From: Cohnella rhizoplanae
GTDB lineage: Bacteria > Bacillota > Bacilli > Paenibacillales > Paenibacillaceae
Length of the DNA: 43,716 nt
Reading direction: 5' to 3'
NCBI RefSeq assembly: GCF_948329515.1
Contig: NZ_CAOJCN010000034.1
Location: forward strand, 1-43,716
The position numbers were made by a program, and so were the translations under genes. Each line of letters opens with the position of its first letter. The first letter of the stretch is position 1. The notes below the pieces were generated by a model. That model saw nothing but the letters and a program-made list of their open reading frames with translations, did not search any database and was not told the origin of the DNA. Below, one piece after another: positions 24,564 to 31,491 of the stretch.

Positions 24564-24588
24564 CCGCCGATAAGGCGGCTTTTTCTTT
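24564..24588 (+). terminator. Rho-independent terminator after the BamE-like gene
   Basis: CCGCC-GATAA-GGCGG is followed by CTTTTTCTTT on the plus strand, 9 bases after the stop codon. Confidence 0.88.
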
Positions 24589-25564
24589 AATCCGGATACT
24601 CATCCCAAATCCGGCCGTCCAGCTCGCGGCCCGCTGCCGCCCTGCCTACCCGACACATGGAAGTGTCAGGATCCCAGGTAAACCACTGCTTCCCGATGTA
24701 GCCCGGCTGCCCCGCGCACAAGTCGTGCGTCTGGCGCCACTCTCCCCATTGTTTGAACAGGAACGGAACCCCTGCTGCCTGGCATTGATCTCGCAGGCTT
24801 CGCGCCCAATCCGGAATCATCGGGCGCGCCTTGTGGCCGCTCTCGCCGCCGACGACGACCCAATCTACCAAGCCATGCGCGTCAAATTCGGTTTCTCCCA
24901 CTGCGCCGCCTTGCAAACCGCCTGCTTTGAAGAGGTCCACTTCTCCCAACAACGGCTCGCAGCTCAGCCAGCGGACCGCAGCCGGCGTTTCCAGTAGCAA
25001 CGGCATACGTACGTCCGCCGCCTTCTGGTTCTCGACGCTGACGCCGAGCCAGACGTTCTTCAGTGGCCAGCCTGGCTTGCTGGATGCCCCCGCGCTGATT
25101 CGATTGGCGACGAATATCCCAGCATCCTCATCGCCTGTAACAGCTTCAGCTGCGTCGGCTAACAGCTGGTGGGCGCCGCGCTTCTCCAAGCCCTGCAGGT
25201 AATGCAGCATTCGCTCCGGCCGCTTGGTCAGAATCTGAAAAGTATGCTGCGGCGCCAACGCTATGACTGCGAAAACCTTATCGATGTATGCTTGCGGCAC
25301 TTCCGGATGAAACAGGTCGCTCATGCTGTTAACAAAAATGCGCCGCGGGCGCCGCCAGCGCACCGGCTTAATCAAAGCATCCGGCACGAGACGGATAATT
25401 CCATTCCAACGGCCATCGGTGATAGTGCCTTCATACGGCATTCCGGGTCCGGAATAACGATTAGCGACAGTCTCGGCATAGCAGTTGCGGCAGCCGTCGC
25501 TCACCTTGCTGCAGCCGCGAAGCGGATTCCACGTCGCTTCCGTCCATTCGCTTTTATCGCTCAT
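24587..25564 (-). CDS. Phage Gp37/Gp68 family protein (DUF5131)
   Basis: The ATG at 25564 has GGAGG 5 bases upstream and overlaps the preceding gene by ATGA. The 325-residue product shows the family pattern: WTEATWNPLRGCSKVSDGC with NCYAETVANRY, giving a three-cysteine cluster, RRIFVNSMSDLFHPEVP, FQILTKRPERMLHYL and VVGGESGHKARPM. The family resembles radical SAM enzymes in its cysteine arrangement and TIM-barrel-like strands, but its reaction is unknown. It is common in early regions of mycobacterial and Gram-positive phages. Confidence 0.88.
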   Translation of the reverse strand: MSDKSEWTEATWNPLRGCSKVSDGCRNCYAETVANRYSGPGMPYEGTITDGRWNGIIRLVPDALIKPVRWRRPRRIFVNSMSDLFHPEVPQAYIDKVFAVIALAPQHTFQILTKRPERMLHYLQGLEKRGAHQLLADAAEAVTGDEDAGIFVANRISAGASSKPGWPLKNVWLGVSVENQKAADVRMPLLLETPAAVRWLSCEPLLGEVDLFKAGGLQGGAVGETEFDAHGLVDWVVVGGESGHKARPMIPDWARSLRDQCQAAGVPFLFKQWGEWRQTHDLCAGQPGYIGKQWFTWDPDTSMCRVGRAAAGRELDGRIWDEYPD

Positions 25565-25701
25565 GGCGTCCTCCGCCTTTGTGGTATGATGATGGGCTTC
25601 TTCTGCGGCAGCCCGACCGAGTTGGTCGGGGGCTTCGAGGGGACCGCCCGCAGACGTTCGAGCTCCGCAGGCGATAACGTTGTAGTCGTGATTTCGTTCA
25701 T
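25561..25701 (-). CDS. 46-residue micro-protein, ATGA-coupled at both ends
   Basis: The ATG (25701) overlaps the TGA of the upstream coiled-coil gene and its own TGA overlaps the ATG of the Gp37/Gp68-like gene, both as ATGA. The product starts MNEITTTTLSPAELERLRAV and ends KKPIIIPQRRRTP, proline- and lysine-rich. The double overlap is strong evidence that it is translated. Function is unknown. Confidence 0.7.
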   Translation of the reverse strand: MNEITTTTLSPAELERLRAVPSKPPTNSVGLPQKKPIIIPQRRRTP

Positions 25702-26915
25702 CCGGCGGCCTGTCCTGGAATGGAGACAGCGGCGATGTGACGGTGGTTATGATGAGCAATGAAGCTCTGAACATAATTCTCGACGGACTGACCAGGAAGC
25801 AGCTCACCGAGTTCTGCGGCCACGAAACTCACGTATGCCTGAACGAGCTTGAAAAGCTCCTGCGCTGCGAGCTCGCGATTTATTGCTTGCTCCTCAACGG
25901 CTGCCACGAAGCTGTCCATGTTCCGGTATACAAGCGTTCGCTGCCGGATCGGCTCGTTCGAGGCGACGATAGGAATAAGGATGCGAGCATATCCGGATGA
26001 AGATTCGGTAGAGGCGGCAGCCTCTATCGTCTGCAGCAGGACGGCGCGCTCCGTCTCAAGCTCACCGATCTGTGCTCGTACCTGGTTAAGCTCGTTCACC
26101 ACGTTTTCAAATCCGTCTTTCAATCGGTTCCGATCTTCTTCGAGGTTGGTCACCCGCGTCTTGTCGAGCTCATACTGCCCTTCGTAAGCCAGGCGTTGGG
26201 TCGCTAATTGCTCCTCAAGTGCTGCAGAAATTGCCCGCGCATCCTGCAATTCTCTTTCGAACGCTTGAATCTTCAAATCCTTCTGTTCCGCAGAATGCTT
26301 CCACATAACGACGGCCGCCTGCAGATTCGCCAGCTCTTGCTCCCGGTCTGCCGCGCGCTGTTCGATTCGACCTGAAATCTCAGCGCACTCCGAGAGAGGC
26401 TCCGCGCGCAGCTCTTCTTTCTGCTCCAGCATCTCCGAAGTTCGGCGATCGACTTCAATAGCAGGTTTAGGCGGGGAAAGTAGTTCGAGCTCACGCTCCT
26501 CCGCGTCCATCTCACGAATACCCCAATCCTCTAATTGCTTGTATGCCTTATTGGGGGAAACGCCCCAAGTCCGAATAATATTAGCCCGGCCTTCACCAGC
26601 CAGTCGGCGCTGCAGGTACTCCTGCTTCGTGACCTTCAATTCCGTTTTCACGCCTTGTGCTAATGCCTCCACCTCCGCGGCTTCATCGCTTTCCGAGCTC
26701 ATGCCCCAAGCCTTTAACTGCTTGGTCAGCTTTGCACGCTCATTGTTAAAGTGCTTCAGGGTCATATCCTCAACCGATTTGCCAGCGGCGCGCTCGGACA
26801 GGTACTGCTCCCGGTCAATCTTCAGTTCCCAGGGCTTGGCGCGCCGCGGCCCCATCGCTTCAAGGCGTCGGATCTCTGCTTCCTTTTCCTCCGGCGTTAA
26901 AGTGTATTCCCGCAT
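25698..26915 (-). CDS. Early coiled-coil protein with two N-terminal HTH-like repeats
   Basis: The 405-residue product begins with two related units of about 55 residues, each with a Tyr-Leu-x-x-Arg helix and a turn: EQYLSERAAGKSVEDMTLKH and QEYLQRRLAGEGRANIIRTW, followed by LTKQLKAWG and AYKQLEDWG. A coiled coil covers about 150-290 (EQKEELRAEPLSE to LETERAVLLQTIE), and a C-terminal helical domain includes VAAVEEQAINRELAAQELFK. The repeats look like resolvase-type DNA-binding motifs. It is unrecognised; a DNA-bridging or regulatory role is a guess. Confidence 0.7.
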   Translation of the reverse strand: MREYTLTPEEKEAEIRRLEAMGPRRAKPWELKIDREQYLSERAAGKSVEDMTLKHFNNERAKLTKQLKAWGMSSESDEAAEVEALAQGVKTELKVTKQEYLQRRLAGEGRANIIRTWGVSPNKAYKQLEDWGIREMDAEERELELLSPPKPAIEVDRRTSEMLEQKEELRAEPLSECAEISGRIEQRAADREQELANLQAAVVMWKHSAEQKDLKIQAFERELQDARAISAALEEQLATQRLAYEGQYELDKTRVTNLEEDRNRLKDGFENVVNELNQVRAQIGELETERAVLLQTIEAAASTESSSGYARILIPIVASNEPIRQRTLVYRNMDSFVAAVEEQAINRELAAQELFKLVQAYVSFVAAELGELLPGQSVENYVQSFIAHHNHRHIAAVSIPGQAAG

Positions 26916-26968
26916 GTTTCCTTCCCCTTCCGGAAACCCGCCGCCCTTTTGGAGCGACGGGCGATGGA

Positions 26969-28054
26969 TTAAGCGGCGCCGTGGCCGCGCTCTTCAGCGA
27001 CGCGCTTTTTGTACTTGGACCATGCGGCCGACAGCGTACCTGAGGACTTGCCCAGGGAGCGAGCGATCTCCAGCCATGTTTCGCCGGACTTCCTCCTCGC
27101 CAACAACGACGGAAAATCGTACTGAATGTCGGGATACGTCGGTTTGGCCTTCAGGATGTAGGATTCGATATCCTCTTCCGATGCGGCCGGCTGTATGGCT
27201 GCCGCGGGCTCCGCGGATGGATTTGCCTTGGGATCGTTGCCGGTCATGACCTCCCGTTCCCAGTCGCTGAGCTCGTCTTCCGTTGCCTTGCCCGATTCGG
27301 CTTCTCCTCCGTTCAAACCAGTATGCTGTTCAGATTCGCCGTCTCCGTCTTCCATTTCGATGTCGGATCCGTTCGAGTCTCCTTCGGATGTTCCGTCAGC
27401 ATCTCCGCTGTCAGCCGTTCCTTCCTCCGCCGGCTCGCCGTCGCTGTCCGGATCCTGTTCCTCCCGCGGATCCTCCGCACTGGCTCCGCCGTTCCCCTGG
27501 CGCCATTCGTCCCAAGCCTTGGCGAGCGGTGCGACGCGGGAACGATAGTCGTCAACCAGCTCGGCGACCTTGGCTGCAGTCAGATCGCACTCCCGAGCGA
27601 ATTTGCTGTAGGTCTCCCCGTCCTCTACCATGCGCGTGACCCATGCGTAAAACGGATATGGCAGGTCGTCGAACTGCGGCGCGAGCAGTTCCATGATGAA
27701 TTCGTCGACGATTTGCAGGTCGATCTCTTCCGGAACTTCTACGATTTGCTGCTTCTCCTTCGGCAGCCCCAACTCCAATTCGACCTGCTCGCCCTCCGGC
27801 TTTACCTCCGATACGACGCCTTTGTCGTCAACCCGATAAGACTTGATCGGTCGCTCCGTCCGCGCGTTGATCTGCACGTTGTAGCGAACGACCTCCGAAT
27901 CGATCTGGATGGCCACCCGACTGTCGATCAGCTCGGAGAGCAGGTCAATCTTCCCGGCCAAGGCGCCGTCGGACACCTCGAGCACGATTTCCTTAACGCC
28001 CTTTGGCTTCAAGTTGATCTTCTTCAAGCTTGCTTTAAATTCTGCGTATCCCAT
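26969..28054 (-). CDS. Early phage protein with acidic linker and C-terminal HTH-like domain
   Basis: Residues 1-95 form a beta-rich domain (PKGVKEIVLEVSDGALAGKI). About 110-190 is a helical part with YPFYAWVTRMVEDGETYSKF and a turn that resembles a helix-turn-helix. A very acidic Asp/Glu/Ser/Gly linker (about 195-270) follows, then a C-terminal Myb-like or HTH segment: YDFPSLLARRKSGETWLEIA, SLGKSSGTLSAAWSKYKKR. The product has 361 residues. Function is not known; DNA binding is likely from the C-terminus. Confidence 0.7.
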   Translation of the reverse strand: MGYAEFKASLKKINLKPKGVKEIVLEVSDGALAGKIDLLSELIDSRVAIQIDSEVVRYNVQINARTERPIKSYRVDDKGVVSEVKPEGEQVELELGLPKEKQQIVEVPEEIDLQIVDEFIMELLAPQFDDLPYPFYAWVTRMVEDGETYSKFARECDLTAAKVAELVDDYRSRVAPLAKAWDEWRQGNGGASAEDPREEQDPDSDGEPAEEGTADSGDADGTSEGDSNGSDIEMEDGDGESEQHTGLNGGEAESGKATEDELSDWEREVMTGNDPKANPSAEPAAAIQPAASEEDIESYILKAKPTYPDIQYDFPSLLARRKSGETWLEIARSLGKSSGTLSAAWSKYKKRVAEERGHGAA

Positions 28055-28057
28055 ATG

Positions 28058-28477
28058 TCACACTCCCAGTTCTTTGATTTTGACTTCGATCCGAGGCTTA
28101 GCGGAGTAACGCTTCCGGACGTAGGCGTCAACAACCTGGCTGTCGTCGACCCACATCACGCCCTTAAGCGCATCCTTTACGCCTTTCAGATAGTTGTCCG
28201 CATCCGGCTTCGAAACCGGATATAGCTCACCGGCTTCAGCTGCAGCCGCCTTCTTCTTGCTAAAACTTTTAGGAATCGATCGATAGGCGATCAGCATGAT
28301 GGCTAAAGGTCCTTCGAGCAGTTTCGGCGGCGCATGTTCTGCGGCAGCTAGCCGAACGTAATCCTTGTAATCCTTGCTCTTGGCTGGATCGTAAAATTTG
28401 ACAAACCCGGTCGCCGTAGAAGCCCGGGGCCGTCCCTGAGCGACAGGCTCTCCCAGGACGATGAATTGGATGATCAC
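28058..28477 (-). CDS. RusA-family Holliday junction resolvase
   Basis: This 139-residue protein shows the RusA pattern: IQFIVLGEPVAQGRPRAS at the N-terminus, FYDPAKSKDYKDYVR, and the catalytic acidic cluster KPDADNYLKGVKDALKGVMW followed by VDDSQV. RusA cuts four-way junctions formed in phage recombination and replication, which prepares DNA for packaging. GTG start overlaps the helicase stop as GTGA. Confidence 0.92.
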   Translation of the reverse strand: MIIQFIVLGEPVAQGRPRASTATGFVKFYDPAKSKDYKDYVRLAAAEHAPPKLLEGPLAIMLIAYRSIPKSFSKKKAAAAEAGELYPVSKPDADNYLKGVKDALKGVMWVDDSQVVDAYVRKRYSAKPRIEVKIKELGV

Positions 28478-29916
28478 GCGCCACGCCTCCCTTGCCGATA
28501 CATGTCCGGGATCCTGGCGCCCGACTTTGGCGGTTCTGGATCCGTCTCCTCATGGTGCGAGCGATCCAGCGTGACGAACTTGTTAAATTCCTTCAGGAAG
28601 ACGAGCTCGACTGTTCCGGTTGGGCCGTTCCGCTGCTTGCCGATAATGATCTCGATGATATTCTTCTTTTCGGATTGCTTGTCGTAGTAGTCGTCCCGGT
28701 ACAGGAATGCGACGATGTCAGCGTCCTGTTCGATCGCGCCGGACTCGCGCAGGTCCGACATCATCGGCCGCTTGTCCTGCCGCTGCTCGACGCCGCGCGA
28801 CAGCTGCGACAGTGCAATGACCGGTACATCGAGTTCACGGGCGAGTTGCTTCAATGTCCGCGAAATCTGCGCCACCTCTTCCTGTCGGTTGACCCCGCGA
28901 CCGCCGCGGCCCTGAATGAGCTGCAGGTAATCAATCAGGATTAAGCCGAGCCCTTTCTCCTTCTTCAGCCGGCGGCACTTGGCGCGGATCTCGTTAACCG
29001 TGATGCCTGGGGTGTCGTCTAGGAAGATATTCGCGTCCGCCAGTACGCCGACAGCACCGCTCATCTTCTCCCAATCATCACCCTCGAAGTATCCGGTACG
29101 CATGCGGCTCGCGTCGATCTGAGCCTCCGCGCATATCATCCGCTGCACGAGCTGCGCGGCAGACATCTCGAGACTGAATACCCCGACTGTCTCCTTCACC
29201 TTCACGGCCACGTTTTGTGCGACATTCAGGGCGAACGCCGTCTTCCCCACCGATGGCCGGGCCGCGACGATGATAAGATCGCCCCGCTGGAAGCCTGCCG
29301 TCATGCGGTCCAGATCCGGATAGCCAGATTCCATCCCGCTGATGCCTCGGTTCAGTTCGCGGGAATTATACCGGTCCTCGGCATCCTCCCAAACCTGCAG
29401 GACGACGTCGCGGATCCGCTGGAACTCTTTCGCAGGCGTCGCTTGATCGGACAGCTTGGACACGGCAGCCTCGGCGTTAGCAACGAACCCGGTTACATCG
29501 TTGGCGCGCGCCGCCTGCCGCAGCAATTCCATCGCCGTCTCGATCGCCTGGCGCCGCAGGAACATTTCGTGCACCCGAGTGGCGTAGAAATCGACGTTCG
29601 CGTTGGTTGGTACTGACTTCGTCAGCTTGGCGAGGAACGTTACCCCGCCGATCGCTTCCAGTTCTTCCGTCTCCTTGAGTCGGGTGGTCACTGAGACAAG
29701 ATCGATTGGCTGCTCTTCCCCTGCTAGCAGGCACATAGCCCTGTATACGCGGGCATTAGCCTTGTCAAAAAACTCTCCGCCCTGCAGAATGCCTTGGACA
29801 GTCTGATATGTCTCAGCCGCCTCGGCGGGGAAGGCGAGGACTGCACCCAGTACTGCCCACTCTGCCTCGACGTCTGCCGGCGTCTCGATGCCGAGAAACT
29901 CGTCAATGCTGCTCAA
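28474..29916 (-). CDS. Replicative DNA helicase (DnaB-like, SPP1 G40P-like)
   Basis: A TTG at 29916 that overlaps the TGA of the upstream gene (TTGA), with GGCGGAG in front, is preferred over an ATG at 29997 that would overlap by 85 bases. It gives 480 residues. The N-terminal DnaB domain (EAEWAVLGAVLAFPAEAAET) precedes the RecA-type core, with Walker A ARPSVGKTAFAL, Walker B LGLILIDYLQLIQG, and SQLSRGVEQRQDKRPMMSDL containing the conserved arginine region. It unwinds DNA at the phage fork, loaded with help of the two upstream genes. Confidence 0.93.
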   Translation of the reverse strand: MSSIDEFLGIETPADVEAEWAVLGAVLAFPAEAAETYQTVQGILQGGEFFDKANARVYRAMCLLAGEEQPIDLVSVTTRLKETEELEAIGGVTFLAKLTKSVPTNANVDFYATRVHEMFLRRQAIETAMELLRQAARANDVTGFVANAEAAVSKLSDQATPAKEFQRIRDVVLQVWEDAEDRYNSRELNRGISGMESGYPDLDRMTAGFQRGDLIIVAARPSVGKTAFALNVAQNVAVKVKETVGVFSLEMSAAQLVQRMICAEAQIDASRMRTGYFEGDDWEKMSGAVGVLADANIFLDDTPGITVNEIRAKCRRLKKEKGLGLILIDYLQLIQGRGGRGVNRQEEVAQISRTLKQLARELDVPVIALSQLSRGVEQRQDKRPMMSDLRESGAIEQDADIVAFLYRDDYYDKQSEKKNIIEIIIGKQRNGPTGTVELVFLKEFNKFVTLDRSHHEETDPEPPKSGARIPDMYRQGRRGA

Positions 29917-30260
29917 CCGCTCCGCCCCCGAATCTTTGCCTTTACTTCGTCCCAGTAGCCGGGCGGCGGCGGGCTCGCGAGCGATCCAGATCGCCATGCC
30001 TCAAGCTGGGCTTCATAGGCGGCCGCCTCTGTCTTGCTCCGCTGACTGTCCAGTTGATCTCCGAGCCGGCCGCGGATGTCGGCAAGCACCGGCGGGAAGC
30101 GCTCGGTCAGAACATGGCGCTCCACATTCTCGAGCGCAGCGTCAAACGGGAAGTCCAGCAGCCGTTTGGCATAGTGATCGATGCTGGCGGCGCTGACGTC
30201 GAAGCTCGGATAAGTCCGCTTGATGACCTCCATGATGCGTATAACCTCAGAGCGATTCAA
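29913..30260 (-). CDS. Helicase loader/inhibitor (SPP1 G39P-like)
   Basis: The 115-residue product matches the Inhibitor_G39P pattern: RIMEVIKRTYPSFDVSAASI, then DFPFDAALENVERHVLTERF and PPVLADIRGRL. G39P of SPP1 binds the DnaB-like helicase and holds it until the replisome organizer calls it. Here it lies between organizer and helicase, the same order as SPP1 genes 38-39-40. It overlaps the organizer gene by 14 bases. Confidence 0.85.
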   Translation of the reverse strand: MNRSEVIRIMEVIKRTYPSFDVSAASIDHYAKRLLDFPFDAALENVERHVLTERFPPVLADIRGRLGDQLDSQRSKTEAAAYEAQLEAWRSGSLASPPPPGYWDEVKAKIRGRSG

Positions 30261-31113
30261 CGCGCTCGGCCTCCTCTCTCATGCGCTGCAGCTCCTCAAG
30301 CTCACGCTGCTGCTTGGACTTACGAGGCAACGGCTCACCAATGGCGACCGGGGGGAGTGGCACCCCCTCGGGGATTGGCACCCCTTCGGTTATGGCTTGT
30401 TCCGTCTTCCAGGCGTCCAAGATGGCTCCCTCGTAAAACGCGAAGCTTGAAATGCGTTCACCCTTCGCCATCTTTCCAGCGTGTATTTGCTGCATGACCC
30501 GAATGATTAGGGGGAATGGCACCCCCATGGCGATCATCTTGTACATCAGCTTCACGTCCAGCGGCCTGACCTGTATGTCCAATTTCTGGTGTATGCTGCA
30601 ATAGGCGTTCATGATCTCGGAAAATGCCGTATCAATATCAACAGCAAGATCTTTTATAATATCTTTATTGGATCGGAAGTTTTCTTCCGGTCTCTCGTCC
30701 GAGTGATCGGAAGTATTTTTCCGATCACTATCGAGTGATCGGAAGTTTCCTTCCGGTCTCTCGGACTGCACTTCCGGCCGTTCTGCCATCCAGCGACTCC
30801 ACTTTTTGGAGTTTTTGACCGTTAATATAAGCCCCTTCGGTGCCCTTGTGACCCGAATATATCCGTGCTCTTCGAGCGATCGAATCCATGATCGGATTGT
30901 TCGCTCCGTGACCCCAAAGATCGGCTCCAGATCACTCGAGCGGATCGGCTTGTTCCCGAGGACGATGCCCCAGACGATTCCATCCTTCTCCTTCTCCGCT
31001 GTCGTCGCGCTGACGCACCACAGGAAAAGCCAGATCGCGCTGCCTATGTTTTTGTAGTGTCCTGGCTCCAGCAGTCCGGAGTACATCGGGAATGGATAGC
31101 TGTCTGCGGCCAT
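30247..31113 (-). CDS. Replisome organizer / replication initiator (SPP1 G38P-like)
   Basis: The 288-residue protein has an N-terminal winged helix (IGSAIWLFLWCVSATTAEKE, then SDLEPIFGVTERTIRSWIRS and LEEHGYIRV), a polar linker with repeats (ERPEGNFRS, ERPEENFRS), and a C-terminal helical domain with FPLIIRVMQQIHAGKMAKGE. It probably binds the phage origin and recruits the helicase. The linker-coding DNA contains three inverted-repeat iterons, which suggests that the origin is inside this gene, as for lambda O and SPP1 gene 38. Confidence 0.85.
   Translation of the reverse strand: MAADSYPFPMYSGLLEPGHYKNIGSAIWLFLWCVSATTAEKEKDGIVWGIVLGNKPIRSSDLEPIFGVTERTIRSWIRSLEEHGYIRVTRAPKGLILTVKNSKKWSRWMAERPEVQSERPEGNFRSLDSDRKNTSDHSDERPEENFRSNKDIIKDLAVDIDTAFSEIMNAYCSIHQKLDIQVRPLDVKLMYKMIAMGVPFPLIIRVMQQIHAGKMAKGERISSFAFYEGAILDAWKTEQAITEGVPIPEGVPLPPVAIGEPLPRKSKQQRELEELQRMREEAERVESL
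30628..30779. repeat. Iterons and AT-rich stretch, candidate phage replication origin
   Basis: Three 16-bp elements of form CGGAA-N6-TTCCG occur at 30674-30689, 30708-30723 and 30740-30755, at 34- and 32-bp steps; a half site (CTTCCGG) follows at 30771. The flanks are also conserved: GATC before each, and GGTCTCTCG after the first and third. Next to them, 30628-30670 is very AT-rich (with TTTTATAATATCTTTATTG) and could be the unwinding element. All are inside the initiator gene. Confidence 0.65.
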
Positions 31114-31126
31114 CGATGCTCATCCC

Positions 31127-31279
31127 CTAAGCTGTTATGACCCTGGTGTTATCTGATACACGATGAACTATTGTCATCGTAGGTTTCGTGTCTTTCACGA
31201 CGAGCCAGTTCTCGGGATTCAGCCCTGTTGCCTGGATCATTAACTTTTGGCGCCGCGTCGGGCGCTTCCCGTGCTTCAT
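31127..31279 (-). CDS. DUF6906-type small phage protein
   Basis: The ATG at 31279 is preceded by AGGGGGCG and overlaps the stop of the upstream gene as ATGA. The 50-residue product begins MKHGKRPTRRQKLMIQATGL and continues NPENWLVVKDTKPTMTIVHR, the pattern of a small conserved protein (DUF6906) common in Gram-positive prophages: a basic helical N-terminus followed by a short beta hairpin. Function is unknown. Confidence 0.85.
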   Translation of the reverse strand: MKHGKRPTRRQKLMIQATGLNPENWLVVKDTKPTMTIVHRVSDNTRVITA

Positions 31280-31491
31280 ACGCTTCGCCCCCTGTTGTCC
31301 TGAATCCAAATAACGCGCTGTTTGTAATTAGCCTTGACCACAACCCACCCTGGGTATCCTCGCGCAAAGTAGGCGGAGACCTCGCGCTTGAATGCGGTCG
31401 GATCCGAATGGTACAAGGCCCAGATGCGCTCGCCCACGCCGGATCGCGTGAGTGGCACACCGTATTCGTCGTACTGCGGTTCAACCGACAA
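31276..31491 (-). CDS. Small hypothetical early protein
   Basis: The frame is open from an ATG at 31554, but a TTG at 31491, next to the end of the SbcC-like gene, would avoid a 74-base overlap; the start is uncertain. The part after this TTG has protein-like content (RIWALYHSDPTAFKREVSAY, GYPGWVVVKANYKQRVIWI). The stop is coupled to the DUF6906 gene by ATGA. It is not recognised. Confidence 0.55.
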   Translation of the reverse strand: MSVEPQYDEYGVPLTRSGVGERIWALYHSDPTAFKREVSAYFARGYPGWVVVKANYKQRVIWIQDNRGRSV

